64,000 nt of DNA from Ahrensia sp. (GCA_028817895.1 JAPPOQ010000012.1:140586-204585); one strand, 5' to 3'. Positions 52,161 to 61,140 are shown, counted from the first letter of the stretch. The notes: a model not told the origin generated them from the sequence alone. Made by a program: numbers and translations.

Positions 52161-52327
52161 TCCGGCAACGCGATAAGCGTGAACTGCCGACAGTCTTGAC
52201 CGTGATTGGTGTACTTATGGTTAATGGGAGGCTGACGAGTTTGGTAAACGAGTTGCAAAGTCGTTCATCGGTGAAACAAAAAGGCGCAGAGCTTTGCCTG
52301 CATCTTCAGCGAGTTCAACAGGATGAC

Positions 52328-52834
52328 TCAGAGCATCGCCATCCAGACCGATTCTGGAAAGACGAACAACGCCGCTGGCCCAAGTGCCATGCCGTAAGGA
52401 ACGCCATTGCGATCATCATGCAGTCGCGTGACCCACTCCACCTTCAGCAAGGAACAGGGCAATGCGTTGCGACGCAGAACCAAGATGGCCAGTGTCACGA
52501 CTCCACCGGCGAACGCAGCCAGCAACAAATATTGCAACGTCACACCCGGGCCTAGCCACAAGGCTGACGCAGCCAGAAGTTTGGCATCGCCACCGCCCAT
52601 CACGCCTAAGACGAAAAGACCGTAACAAGCAACGAGCACGCCGAAACCCAATCCGACATGCCAAAACATGGCCTCGAAGGGCAGTCCAGCGATCGGCGCC
52701 AAAACAAAGAAGGAAATGGTGAGAGCAAGTGTGATCCGATTCGGAATGGTCATCGTGAACAGATCATAGATGCTGGCGAGCATCATGCTCACGGGAAACA
52801 GTGCCAAAACGGCAATAAGAGCAATCTCACTCAT
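52328..52834 (-). CDS. cpaA: prepilin peptidase CpaA/TadV
   Basis: This 168-residue aspartic protease of the type IV prepilin peptidase family (no N-methylation domain) matures the Flp pilin. The first catalytic aspartate is in SIYDLFTMTIPNRI near residue 24. The second is in GVMGGGDAKLLAASALWLG near residue 81, carrying the GGGD motif. About six hydrophobic segments are present. It lies downstream of flp with a terminator-like hairpin between them, so it may be expressed at lower level or from its own promoter. Confidence 0.93.
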   Translation of the reverse strand: MSEIALIAVLALFPVSMMLASIYDLFTMTIPNRITLALTISFFVLAPIAGLPFEAMFWHVGLGFGVLVACYGLFVLGVMGGGDAKLLAASALWLGPGVTLQYLLLAAFAGGVVTLAILVLRRNALPCSLLKVEWVTRLHDDRNGVPYGMALGPAALFVFPESVWMAML

Positions 52835-52920
52835 GATGCGCTCACCAGTCGATCACAACGGGGTCTCTTGGATGACCACTATAGGGCCGCCGCCGCTAAC
52901 CAAGCGTTAAGATACGAATC

Positions 52921-52955
52921 AAAAGGGCCGCCTCGACGAGAGACGACCCCTTTTT
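52921..52955 (-). terminator. terminator-like hairpin after flp
   Basis: AAAAGGGCCGCCTC (52921-52934) pairs with GAGACGACCCCTTTT (52940-52954) around GACGA. On the minus strand the mismatches become G-U pairs with one bulged G, and the stem ends in TTTT. It lies about 35 bp after the flp stop and before cpaA, as expected where the abundant pilin message should end. Confidence 0.7.
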
Positions 52956-52987
52956 TGGATTGTGTCATTACAGACGCGTAGCGAAGC

Positions 52988-53164
52988 TTAGCCGCCGCCG
53001 CCGCCTGCCAGTGCAGTGCCGACGCTGGTGAAACGCGCGGTCAGGTTGGTGCCGATGGTCGTCATAGCGGTGATAGCAACAACCGAAATCAGAGCAGCCA
53101 AAAGGCCGTATTCGATCGCGGTTGCACCCGACTCGTCTTTGAAGAAACGTGCGATGCTGGTCAT
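52988..53164 (-). CDS. flp: Flp/Fap-type pilin subunit
   Basis: This 58-residue major pilin has a short basic leader (MTSIARFFKDESG), then the mature start ATAIEYGLLAALISVVAITA with glutamate and tyrosine at +5 and +6 after the conserved glycine. That is the type IVb Flp signature. The rest is a short threonine-containing tail ending in glycines. ATG 53164 has AAGGAA seven bases upstream. CpaA should cleave after the glycine. It leads the minus-strand pilus region and diverges from the secretin-N-domain gene across 360 bp. Confidence 0.95.
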   Translation of the reverse strand: MTSIARFFKDESGATAIEYGLLAALISVVAITAMTTIGTNLTARFTSVGTALAGGGGG

Positions 53165-53524
53165 GATTGTATTCCTTACTCCACTAGTTACAGCAAATCG
53201 TCGGTTTGTATCTCCGATCGATGGCGACACTATGCAGCAGGGGTTTTAGGATCGACTTAAAGAACATGGTTGCCGAAACGTAAAAGTGGATGCGGCAACA
53301 ATTCGGTGAATGCCGCGTAAAATCCCAGACTGTCATTTCCCGACAATGAGGGAATTTCAGCGCTGTGTGCGCCTATAGTAAATGTGTAGAGCGGCTGGCT
53401 TTGCGCCCAAAGCTGCCAATCGACGCTGCTTGACGGCAACTTCAAGGCAATCTTGGATTGGCCTTAAGGCTTGATTCACCAAATTTTGCGACCGTGCCTT
53501 AACTGACGAAGGAAGGTGCTTGGT
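53165..53524. other. divergent control region between flp and the secretin N-domain gene
   Basis: This 360-bp stretch has no convincing gene. It holds the flp ribosome site on the minus strand and, for the plus-strand gene, a GGAAGG site just upstream of 53525. A perfect 10-bp palindrome GCCTTAAGGC lies at 53461-53470, with one GATTC (a GANTC, CcrM-type methylation site) at 53473-53477. No clear sigma-70 or sigma-54 promoter could be picked out by eye. Confidence 0.5.
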
Positions 53525-54016
53525 ATGGCGTTCCCGAAAATTATTGCTGGAGTTCTCGCAGCGGGCGTGTTTGCAGCGGCTTTTGCCATTCCAGCGCCGA
53601 ATGTCGCCTCGGCAGCGGATCGCGCCGTTGACCCGTTGCGGGTTGTTGTGGATCGCGCGAAAGTCGTGCGGATTGCAAAACCCGCCGACACGGTGATTAT
53701 CGGCAACCCCGCAATTGTGGACGCCACAGTGCAAGATGCGCGCACGTTGGTTCTGACGGGGCGCAGCTTTGGCGTAACCAATCTGATCGTGCTCGATATC
53801 AACGGCGACCCAATTGTCGATGAAACGGTTGTGGTTACCGGTCACGAGACCAACACCGTTCGAATCTATCGCCGTTCCGTGCGAGAAACGCTTGCCTGTT
53901 CCCCGGTTTGTGAACCCACGCTCACGATTGGCGATGACAGCAACACATTCTCGGCCACAAACAACCAAATCAAGGATCGCAATCAGCTTTCCGACGACTC
54001 TGCCGAAACCAACTAA
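53525..54016 (+). CDS. secreted pilus N-terminal (secretin N-domain) protein
   Basis: This protein of about 163 residues has a Sec signal (residues 1-30, cleaved near ASAAD). One pilus-formation N-terminal domain follows: VVVDRAKVVRIAKPADTVIIGNPAIVDATVQDARTLVLTGRSFGVTNLIVLDINGDPI (pieces shown). It resembles the N-terminal module of CpaC but lacks the secretin barrel. Two cysteines (LACSPVCEP) lie in the tail. ATG 53525 has GGAAGG eight bases upstream. Being divergent from flp, it is probably an accessory of the same pilus, in the periplasm. Confidence 0.85.
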   Translation: MAFPKIIAGVLAAGVFAAAFAIPAPNVASAADRAVDPLRVVVDRAKVVRIAKPADTVIIGNPAIVDATVQDARTLVLTGRSFGVTNLIVLDINGDPIVDETVVVTGHETNTVRIYRRSVRETLACSPVCEPTLTIGDDSNTFSATNNQIKDRNQLSDDSAETN

Positions 54017-54037
54017 GGCGGTCGGTGTTTGTTCGCC

Positions 54038-55036
54038 TCAATCGCTTTGCGGAGCGGCGCTCTGCGGCGTTGAGAACAGCACTGCTTTGCGCAATGCGTC
54101 AATGATCGGTCTGTAGGCCTCGCGATTGATCTCGCGAAAGCCGCCAGTGTGGCGCGTTTCAATTGACTCATAAGCTAGCGGGTCGTCGCGCACCAAATCC
54201 ATCAGGAACGGGCGCAGCAAAACTCCAATCTCGGCTGGAAGGTCCGCACGGATGACATGCGGCCCGAATGGTACCGGGGCTGACGTCCAAAGCACTGAGA
54301 TGTCCAGGTCAAGCGGCTGCAATCGCTGCATTGTATCCAGCAGCACCGGTCCATCACTTGCAGGCGCTGCTTCGTCATCAGGCTGGTGGCCTGCCCATCC
54401 GAACATGGCATCGCCCTCTCCCGCCGCGAAAGCCTCAAGCGTGGCATCCATGGTTTCCTTGTCAACAAGTGTCCAGCCAAAGCTGGGCGCATCAATGCCT
54501 CTGCGCGCCAGCCGGTCGAACGGAAACAAAGAGCCGGAGATCGAGTCCTTACCGGGCACCAGTATTACCGCGTCGCGCAAATCATCCAATGCGGCCGCTT
54601 TTGCTCTGCGCGCGACGAGCACCGAACTAAAGCCGCCAGCCCCGTCAGACGCCACCGGCCCGACCAGTGGCTCGACGCACTGACACACCAGCCAGGCTGC
54701 CGAGAAGGCGGCCGCAGAGTAGACGCCATATTCAATACGGCGCGCACGATGCGCTTCGATGAGTTCATTATAGTCGGCTGCGGCGAAGACCTCGACAGGC
54801 AGGCCAAGCGCGCGCTGCATTGCGGCTCGGAAGGGTTGAACCCGCCGCGTTTCCAGCACCGGACGACCAGCTGAGACGATACCGATGCGAAAACGGCCGA
54901 GTTCCTGTCGCCAATTGCTGTTTTGGGTTTGACTTGCGGTCTGAGCCGCAGCTGCGTCCGCCCAGGGCAACTGGGAAAGCGCCGGACCAACCACCAGGGC
55001 GCCGCAGATTATGATGGTGGAAATTGCGCGAATCAT
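54038..55036 (-). CDS. PhnD-like phosphate/phosphonate-type substrate-binding protein
   Basis: This 332-residue periplasmic binding-protein-like product has a signal peptide (residues 1-32) and the PhnD layout: FRIGIVSAGRP at the start, VEVFAAADYNELIEAHRARRIEYGVYSAAAF, SSVLVARRAKAAALDDLRDAVILVPGKDSISGSLFP (pieces). It has no permease or ATPase genes beside it, so it may be an orphan receptor or a sensor domain supplier, not part of an importer. Ligand unknown. It converges with the secretin-N-domain gene. Confidence 0.8.
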   Translation of the reverse strand: MIRAISTIIICGALVVGPALSQLPWADAAAAQTASQTQNSNWRQELGRFRIGIVSAGRPVLETRRVQPFRAAMQRALGLPVEVFAAADYNELIEAHRARRIEYGVYSAAAFSAAWLVCQCVEPLVGPVASDGAGGFSSVLVARRAKAAALDDLRDAVILVPGKDSISGSLFPFDRLARRGIDAPSFGWTLVDKETMDATLEAFAAGEGDAMFGWAGHQPDDEAAPASDGPVLLDTMQRLQPLDLDISVLWTSAPVPFGPHVIRADLPAEIGVLLRPFLMDLVRDDPLAYESIETRHTGGFREINREAYRPIIDALRKAVLFSTPQSAAPQSD

Positions 55037-55096
55037 GCGCTCGTTTCTCGCATAGTCGACAAGTCGTCACACCCCTGAAATAACGGAAGCAGAAGC

Positions 55097-55717
55097 TTAG
55101 CTGGTCAGCCCCATGAGCCCCTCAAGTCCATACGACACGACCAAAGACACCATGGTAGAGACCGCAAAATAAAGACAGGCTCTGGACAAGCTGCTGTCCA
55201 GCGTTATGCGAATTATGCGCACCCCAATCAGCACAAAAATTGCCATGAGCGCAAGAAATACGAACACCCAACCGCTTCCATCGGATCCGGGCAAGTGGTC
55301 GGGTGCGGCGGCGATGTTGAGCATGGCAATCGGCAGCACCGCAATGCTGACGGTCGGGGCCGCCCAGTTGTGAACGATGACGCAACCTGGAAAGCGAAAC
55401 TGCTCCTTAGGCGAACGACACAAGAGATAAAGCGCCACCATCGCTGCGACATAGGCAACGGCAGCCGCAAGCAGCTTTCCAAACATGTAGACAGGTTTGC
55501 TGGAAATCGACACAGCGGTTTGTGAAATATGATCATACATGAGTGAAAGTGCCGGCATGTCGATTAGGAGGACGAGGATCAGAGCGGAGAACGACCACAG
55601 AAACCCGCGTTCCGAGATATCAATGCGCTCCAGACCACGCTCACGACCAAGCATGATGTCGACAGCGCCCAGCAGATTTTCGGTGAGTTGCGGCGCATTC
55701 CGGGCGGGCTGGCTCAC
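55097..55717 (-). CDS. conserved-looking membrane protein coupled to dapE
   Basis: This 206-residue protein has about five hydrophobic segments (around residues 42-60, 78-98, 110-133, 147-167 and 180-203) and a polar N-terminus (ISERGFLWSFSALILVLLIDMP). The layout recalls small Yip1-like integral membrane proteins, but I do not recognise a specific family. Its ATG overlaps the dapE stop as ATGA, so it is made with the lysine/cell-wall enzyme DapE. A link to envelope synthesis is only a guess from this coupling. Confidence 0.75.
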   Translation of the reverse strand: MSQPARNAPQLTENLLGAVDIMLGRERGLERIDISERGFLWSFSALILVLLIDMPALSLMYDHISQTAVSISSKPVYMFGKLLAAAVAYVAAMVALYLLCRSPKEQFRFPGCVIVHNWAAPTVSIAVLPIAMLNIAAAPDHLPGSDGSGWVFVFLALMAIFVLIGVRIIRITLDSSLSRACLYFAVSTMVSLVVSYGLEGLMGLTS

Positions 55718-56925
55718 TGAGACGCTCTTTCAAAATAGGTTTCGATGAAGGTGGAATATACGCTGGTAAGCCCATCGAGATCGGACAGCGAAACTCGCTC
55801 GTCAATCTGATGCATGGTCTGACTGATCAGACCAAATTCGACAACCGGACAGACATCCTTGATGAAACGGGCATCGGAGGTTCCGCCACCTGTTGTCAGT
55901 TGCGGCCTGCGTCCGGTCACACTTTCCACGGCATCAGACAAGGCACCGATCAGCTTTTCGTCACGGGTGAGGAAAACGTGGCTGGGCCGTTCTGCATAGT
56001 CAATGCGATAGCGTGAAGGCGGTCTGGGGCCATCGGGCAAAGGGCGACGCAACGACGGGTCGGCGGCAGCCACCTTCAGGCGCCGCTCAATCTCCGTCTT
56101 CACCGTATCCGCAGTCCAAATGTCATTGAAGCGGATGTTGAACCGTGCGCTGGCGCTCGCTGGAATCACATTATGCGCCGGATTGCCCGTATCGATGGAT
56201 GTGACTTCCAGATTGGTTGGCTGAAAATTGTCCGTGCCCTCATCAAACGGTTCGGCCAGCAGGGCGCGGGTCAATGCAACGATGCTGCGAACTGGGTTGT
56301 CAGCAAGATGCGGATAGGCGGAATGGCCCTGCGTTCCGGTTACGGTGATGCGACCCGAAACGGATCCACGCCGTCCGATCTTTATGACATCACCAATTGC
56401 TTGTGGATTGGTCGGCTCGCCGACAACGCAGGCGTCGATCTGCTCACCCTGCTCGACGAGCCAATCGAGAATCGCGGTTGTTCCGTTCACAGCGGGACCT
56501 TCTTCATCTCCCGTGATCAGGAAGGATATGGACCCGGAAGGCCGCTGACCGGAGGCAAGATGGTGTTCAACGGCAGCCACGAAGCAGGCGATCCCGCCCT
56601 TCATATCAACAGCACCGCGGCCAAACATGACGCCATCACGGATGTCGCCGGCAAAGGGGCCGTGGGTCCACAGCGCCTCATCGCCGGGAGGCACAACGTC
56701 GGTATGACCGGCAAAGCACAGATTGGGAGAGGCATCGCCCAGTCGCGCATAGAAATTCTCTACATCCGGCGTTCCCAGCCTTGAGAAAGTCTTTCGGATG
56801 ATGCGAAAGCCGAGCGGTTCCAGGCGCCTTCGCAGAACATCCAAGGCTCCACCTTCTGCGGGTGTGACGGATGGGCAGCGGATCAGATCACGCAAAATAG
56901 CCGCGGCGGGAGACAGATAACTCAT
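55714..56925 (-). CDS. dapE: succinyl-diaminopimelate desuccinylase
   Basis: This di-zinc M20-family hydrolase of the lysine/meso-diaminopimelate pathway needed for peptidoglycan has 403 residues. Motifs are CFAGHTDVVPPGD (metal histidine), GRGAVDMKGG (bridging aspartate), ITGDEEGPAVNGT (catalytic and metal glutamates) and TTGGGTSDARF near the C-terminus with VEFGLISQTMHQIDE. The length is slightly above the usual 375-395. dapD, often adjacent, is not in view. It overlaps the downstream membrane-protein gene by 4 bp. Confidence 0.95.
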   Translation of the reverse strand: MSYLSPAAAILRDLIRCPSVTPAEGGALDVLRRRLEPLGFRIIRKTFSRLGTPDVENFYARLGDASPNLCFAGHTDVVPPGDEALWTHGPFAGDIRDGVMFGRGAVDMKGGIACFVAAVEHHLASGQRPSGSISFLITGDEEGPAVNGTTAILDWLVEQGEQIDACVVGEPTNPQAIGDVIKIGRRGSVSGRITVTGTQGHSAYPHLADNPVRSIVALTRALLAEPFDEGTDNFQPTNLEVTSIDTGNPAHNVIPASASARFNIRFNDIWTADTVKTEIERRLKVAAADPSLRRPLPDGPRPPSRYRIDYAERPSHVFLTRDEKLIGALSDAVESVTGRRPQLTTGGGTSDARFIKDVCPVVEFGLISQTMHQIDERVSLSDLDGLTSVYSTFIETYFERASQ

Positions 56926-56966
56926 GAACTGCGTGTATCACGAGCCTGATACGCGTCAATTGCGCC

Positions 56967-57830
56967 TCAAGGCTCATATCCACCAAAGCCGACGCCCGGC
57001 AGCAGCATCACCGTTGGGCGTTTGGGCAAGTTGCGTAAATTGAGCACCAAACGGTTCTTTGACAGCCTTTCGACCGGATAGTCCGACCCCAGATATTGCA
57101 GAAAACGGGGCAATGCACCGTATGCGCGAACATGCATCGGCAGGATCACCGATGAACGCAGACGCTGAATGATTTCCTTTGCGGAAACATGCGTCATCGT
57201 GAGCCCACCATCCACCGGCACCATAACCACATCGAGACGTCCGATCTTGGTGTAATGGTCGTCCGCAAGTTTGTGATGCAGATGTCCAAGATGGCCGATG
57301 CACAGCCCCGCAGTCTCGAAGATGAAGATCGAGTTGCCATCCGGCACGAAGCCAAAGCGGTGTAAATCCGTCGTTACGTTGCGAATGAGCACATCGCCGA
57401 CGGTAACATGATGCTCGGCCGCAGCCCCATTCTCGCCCCAGCCGCGCAGAACATGGCTGATTTTTGGGTCGGGATTGTTCGTGTAATGCGACGAATGAGC
57501 CTGATTCATCGTCACGGCATTTGGGACGACCGGATCCGTCATCCAGCCGGCAAAATCCGTGGCAACATTCACGCCTTCAGGGCTTCGGATCAGATAGGTC
57601 GAATGCCCCTGAAAAGAGATCGTCACATCGTAATTGGAAGCCTGCACAGGCTCCGAAAGCGAAGCGAACCGTACTGGCACATCTGGCGAATCAAGCTGTC
57701 TGGCAATCGCAAGACAGGTGCTCGGCTTTCGCGCGGTCTCTTCCGCTTCATTTTGGCTCTGCCCCCAGCTTGGGGACACGAAAAGCAAGCTAGAACAGAT
57801 ACATACAGTCAGCGTGACGAGCCGCATCAT
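56967..57830 (-). CDS. secreted metallo-beta-lactamase-fold protein with degenerate metal motif
   Basis: This 287-residue protein has a Sec signal (residues 1-24, hydrophobic LTVCICSSLLFV). A UlaG-like metallo-beta-lactamase fold follows: ISFQGHSTYLIRSPEGVNVATDFAGW, then IGHLGHLHHKL, VVMVPVDGGLTM and ILPMHVRAYG. The usual THxHxDH metal loop reads NQAHSSH, losing one histidine and the aspartate, so metal binding may be altered or lost. ATG 57830 follows AGGAG at the right spacing; an upstream start lacks support. It stands alone between dapE and gcrA. Confidence 0.85.
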   Translation of the reverse strand: MMRLVTLTVCICSSLLFVSPSWGQSQNEAEETARKPSTCLAIARQLDSPDVPVRFASLSEPVQASNYDVTISFQGHSTYLIRSPEGVNVATDFAGWMTDPVVPNAVTMNQAHSSHYTNNPDPKISHVLRGWGENGAAAEHHVTVGDVLIRNVTTDLHRFGFVPDGNSIFIFETAGLCIGHLGHLHHKLADDHYTKIGRLDVVMVPVDGGLTMTHVSAKEIIQRLRSSVILPMHVRAYGALPRFLQYLGSDYPVERLSKNRLVLNLRNLPKRPTVMLLPGVGFGGYEP

Positions 57831-57998
57831 GGCAACGCTCCTGAGCAATATCTCCCGAGAAAGCGTAAACCCGCAACATGCCTTGTGGCAACCGCCTTTC
57901 GCTCAGGCGCATACATGCCGACGCCGACAACAGCGGCGATCGCAAGCGTATCTATTTGACTGTGAACCGCATCAACTGCGCAACCGGATTTTTGCGCC

Positions 57999-58547
57999 CT
58001 ATCGGCGGCGGCGGCGCTCATTGGGCGGCTGATAAGCCTGTTTTGAGTGAAATGCGCAATAGGGCTTATCTTCTTCGCTCTTTTGCCCACAGAAGGAAAA
58101 GCCTGGCAAAGTGGGATCGCCGGTTGGCCATTTGCAGGTGTTTTCCGTCAACTCCATCAGGGACAGTTTGAGCGAGATTGGCACGACGACGTCTTCGACG
58201 CGCCTTTCTTCAATCTCGATTTCAACCTCAGCTTCGGCGTCCAGTTCCATCTTCAAGGCTGCGTTGCCCACAGTCTGGGTCGTGGTTCGCGCGGATGCAG
58301 CTCGTGCATAGGTTGCAGAGCCGCCGCCCACACTTTTTGACCGCGTAGCCGACGACGTCTTGCGGCGCGGCGCAACACCGCCCGACTTCGCAGCCGGCTT
58401 ATCGCGCCCGGAATGGCCCATGCGATGAAGCTTGCCGATAACGGCATTGCGTGTGACGTCGCCCAGATCTTTGGCGATCTGGCTGGCGCTGAGCCCTTCC
58501 TTCCAAAGTTTGATCAGGCGCGCGACGCGCTCGTCGGTCCAAGCCAT
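57999..58547 (-). CDS. gcrA: cell cycle transcriptional regulator GcrA
   Basis: GcrA binds RNA polymerase sigma-70 and activates promoters carrying CcrM-methylated GANTC sites in alphaproteobacteria. This 182-residue protein has the N-terminal helix-turn-helix (AWTDERVARLIKLWKEGLSASQIAKDLG with NAVIGKLHRMGHSGR) and a low-complexity linker. The C-terminal cysteine/histidine domain reads NTCKWPTGDP, FSFCGQ and PYCAFHSKQA. Length is typical. Several GANTC sites lie just upstream of its own start, which fits cell-cycle control. Confidence 0.97.
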   Translation of the reverse strand: MAWTDERVARLIKLWKEGLSASQIAKDLGDVTRNAVIGKLHRMGHSGRDKPAAKSGGVAPRRKTSSATRSKSVGGGSATYARAASARTTTQTVGNAALKMELDAEAEVEIEIEERRVEDVVVPISLKLSLMELTENTCKWPTGDPTLPGFSFCGQKSEEDKPYCAFHSKQAYQPPNERRRRR

Positions 58548-58882
58548 GAAGACTCCTCAATCTAGCCGCTCAGTCCGGGAGATTTCGCCCAAAATTAACG
58601 CGCAAAAAATCGTCCGCCGTCATCGGGCGGTGAAAACCCATGAATACAACAGGGTTTCGGGGTGAAACTTGGGCGTCGGGGTCGTATCCCGGATGTGTTA
58701 GAATTAACCTAAAGTGCCCCCGACGGGGCTTCAAGAGTCCTCAAGGCGCGATGAATCGATTTTCCACAAAGACCCGCCACGCGTGAATCGTTATTCCTAA
58801 AGCGTGGCAAATTTGCCCGATTGAGCGGAAAATTAATCCTTCATTAACCCATATCGGCACTGGTCGGGGACCGGTTTCCAAG

Positions 58883-58910
58883 GTCAATTGTGATCCCGCC
58901 CACAATTGAC
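58883..58910 (+). promoter_or_regulatory. perfect palindrome overlapping the predicted argD promoter
   Basis: GTCAATTGTG (58883-58892) and CACAATTGAC (58901-58910) are perfect arms around an 8-bp spacer. The right arm carries most of the -35 TTGACA (58906-58911), which with a 16-bp gap and TAAAGT (58928-58933) forms a good promoter for argD. This is a classic repressor position. An arginine-responsive regulator would make sense, but its identity is unknown. Confidence 0.6.
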
Positions 58911-58943
58911 AGCCTTTGCGCCTGCTCTAAAGTCGGCACGCAG

Positions 58944-58961
58944 CACCGCCGACAGGCGGTG
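58944..58961 (+). promoter_or_regulatory. 5' leader hairpin of argD
   Basis: CACCGCC (58944-58950) pairs with GGCGGTG (58955-58961) around GACA, extendable by G-U and A-U, and TTTGCTTTT follows. It looks like an intrinsic terminator but starts about where the predicted transcript begins. A 5' stabilising hairpin or end of a read-through transcript is therefore as likely as attenuation. Confidence 0.45.
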
Positions 58962-59035
58962 TTTGCTTTTCACATGTTTGTCATTCGAAATCCGACCAAC
59001 CTCACTCAGTGTCGGTAACAAAGGAAACAGCAGTC

Positions 59036-60235
59036 ATGGCCTCCGCCTCCACCTCACCGCTCTTTCAGGCTTTTGCGCGCGTGCCGGTGCATTTTGAGCG
59101 AGGCGAAGGCGTTTATCTTTATGATTCCGATGGGCAAGCCTATCTGGACTTTGCTGCCGGAATTGCCGTCAATGCGCTGGGGCACTCGCATCCCCATCTC
59201 GTGACGGCGCTGAAGGATCAGGCCGAGAAACTCTGGCATACATCCAATCTTTATGAGAGCCCGGCGCAGGAAAGCCTGGCTGACCGGCTGTGCGAGAATT
59301 CCTTTGCCGAGAGGGCCTTTTTCACCAATTCCGGGACGGAATCTCTGGAATGCGCGTTCAAAACTGCCCGTCGCTGGCATTACGACAATAGCGCGCCTGA
59401 GCGCTATGAAATCATCACCTTTGAAGGCGCATTTCATGGACGCTCGCTGGCCGCCATCTCAGCCGGCGGCAACGAGAAATATCTGACCGGCTTTGGCCCC
59501 AAGGTTGAAGGCTTTCCGCATCTTCCCTTTGGCGACCATGATGCGCTCAAGGCTGCCATCAATGAAAAAACGGCAGCCATTCTCATAGAACCCATTCAGG
59601 GAGAAGGCGGCATCCGCCCCATTCCGCACCAATGCCTGCGCGGACTACGAGAACTGTGCGATGAGCACGGCCTTCTTCTCATATATGATGAGGTGCAATG
59701 CGGCATCGGCCGCACGGGCAAATTGTTTGCCCATCAATGGGTGGACGGCGCTGAGCCCGATATCATGGCGGTCGCCAAGGGTATCGGCGGAGGCTTCCCG
59801 GTTGGCGTTTGCCTGGCCACGGCCGAAGCGGCCAGTGCCATGCAACCGGGGTCTCACGGCACCACCTATGGTGGCAATCCGCTTGCCATGGCTGTCGGCA
59901 ATGCTGTGCTCGATGTCGTGCTTGAGGATGGCTTCATGGAGCAGGTTCAGGAACGGGGTCTCTTCCTGCGTCAGCGCCTCGCAGAAATTGCAGATAGCTA
60001 TCCCGACATCATTGAATCGGTACGGGGCGGCGGCCTCATGCAAGGACTGAAATGCAAGGCGTTGAACACCGATGTCGTGGCGGCATTCCGCAACGAACAT
60101 CTTCTCAGCGTTCCGGCAGGCGACAATGTCGTACGCCTGATGCCGCCGCTTGTCGTGAGCAAGGACGAAATTCGCCAAGCGGTTTCGAAAATGGGCGATG
60201 CGCTTGACAAGATGCAGGCATCGGCGGCGGCATGA
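59036..60235 (+). CDS. argD: acetylornithine aminotransferase
   Basis: This class III PLP aminotransferase of arginine synthesis (and possibly the DapC step of lysine synthesis) has 399 residues. Motifs are [61 protein letters not shown] and [15 protein letters not shown] with the PLP lysine (each in part). ATG 59036 follows AAGGAA; the frame extends upstream but without a better site. It ends in an ATGA overlap with argF, the usual alphaproteobacterial pair. Confidence 0.95.
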   Translation: MASASTSPLFQAFARVPVHFERGEGVYLYDSDGQAYLDFAAGIAVNALGHSHPHLVTALKDQAEKLWHTSNLYESPAQESLADRLCENSFAERAFFTNSGTESLECAFKTARRWHYDNSAPERYEIITFEGAFHGRSLAAISAGGNEKYLTGFGPKVEGFPHLPFGDHDALKAAINEKTAAILIEPIQGEGGIRPIPHQCLRGLRELCDEHGLLLIYDEVQCGIGRTGKLFAHQWVDGAEPDIMAVAKGIGGGFPVGVCLATAEAASAMQPGSHGTTYGGNPLAMAVGNAVLDVVLEDGFMEQVQERGLFLRQRLAEIADSYPDIIESVRGGGLMQGLKCKALNTDVVAAFRNEHLLSVPAGDNVVRLMPPLVVSKDEIRQAVSKMGDALDKMQASAAA

Positions 60236-61140
60236 CGCGGCATTTTCTCGACATTTCCGCCGTCGACGCTTCGGATCTGCGGCAGATGCTCGACGACGCG
60301 GTCTCCATGAAGGCTGAAACGAAGCAAAGCGGCAGCCCGCGTCCTCTCGAAGGCAAGGTTTTGGCCATGATCTTCGACAAGCCTTCGACGCGCACGCGAG
60401 TGTCGTTTGATGTCGGCATGCGCCAATTGGGCGGCGAAACCATTTTGATGGATGGCGCTTCATCGCAATTGGGCACTGGCGAAACCATCGCCGATACGGC
60501 ACGCGTTCTGTCGCGCTATGTCGATGCGATCATGATCCGCACCACCGGGCATGATCGGTTGCTAGAACTTGCCGAACACGCAACCGTGCCGGTGATCAAT
60601 GGGTTGACGGATGAGACCCATCCCTGCCAGGTCATGGCCGATGTCATGACGTTTGAAGAGCATCGTGGACCAGTTAAGGGCAAGACCCTGGCTTGGACGG
60701 GTGACGGCAACAATGTGCTGCATTCCCTGCTGGAGGCCTCAGCGCGGTTCGGATACTCCATGAAGGCCGCAACGCCTGAAGGTCGTGACCCCGATACACG
60801 CTTTGTGAACTGGGCGAAGTCACAAGGCGGGTCTGTCACCCTGTCGCACGACCCGCAGGAGATAGTCGCGGATGCCGATTGCGTGATTACCGATAAATGG
60901 GTGTCCATGGGCTTTGAGGACAAAGCTGATGGGCACAATGTCTTTGCGCCTTACCAAGTCAACGAAGCCTTGATGAAGCAAGCCTCTCCCGATGCGATTT
61001 TCATGCATTGCCTGCCTGCGAAGCGCGGTGAGGAGGTAACGGACATTGTGATGGATGGCCCGCAAAGCGTAGTCTTCGACGAGGCTGAAAACCGACTTCA
61101 CGCGCAAAAGGCGATCCTGACCTGGTGTCTGGGTCGATAA
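60232..61140 (+). CDS. argF: ornithine carbamoyltransferase
   Basis: This enzyme makes citrulline from ornithine and carbamoyl phosphate. The 302-residue protein has the carbamoyl-phosphate motif [19 protein letters not shown] (in part), the ornithine loop VSMGFEDKA, and the C-terminal [15 protein letters not shown] with the catalytic cysteine. The start overlaps the argD stop. hslO follows 55 bp downstream, a conserved argD-argF-hslO order in Hyphomicrobiales. Confidence 0.97.
   Translation: MTRHFLDISAVDASDLRQMLDDAVSMKAETKQSGSPRPLEGKVLAMIFDKPSTRTRVSFDVGMRQLGGETILMDGASSQLGTGETIADTARVLSRYVDAIMIRTTGHDRLLELAEHATVPVINGLTDETHPCQVMADVMTFEEHRGPVKGKTLAWTGDGNNVLHSLLEASARFGYSMKAATPEGRDPDTRFVNWAKSQGGSVTLSHDPQEIVADADCVITDKWVSMGFEDKADGHNVFAPYQVNEALMKQASPDAIFMHCLPAKRGEEVTDIVMDGPQSVVFDEAENRLHAQKAILTWCLGR

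Larger units (their letters stand above)
58548..59035. other. gcrA-argD divergent intergenic region
   Basis: This 488-bp stretch has no convincing gene. GANTC sites lie at 58551-58555, 58735-58739, 58753-58757 and 58785-58789, the last three within 55 bp. The argD half contains a perfect 10-bp-arm palindrome (58883-58910), a TTGACA...TAAAGT promoter candidate, a hairpin at 58944-58961 and the argD ribosome site AAGGAA. The rest is AT-richer than coding DNA, with TTAATC/TTAACC tracts around 58830-58850 that could hold a gcrA promoter. Confidence 0.55.

Noticed and set aside
53870..53890. GTTCGAATC-like tRNA T-arm sequence
   Set aside because: It lies inside the coding frame of the secretin N-domain protein, with no cloverleaf around it.
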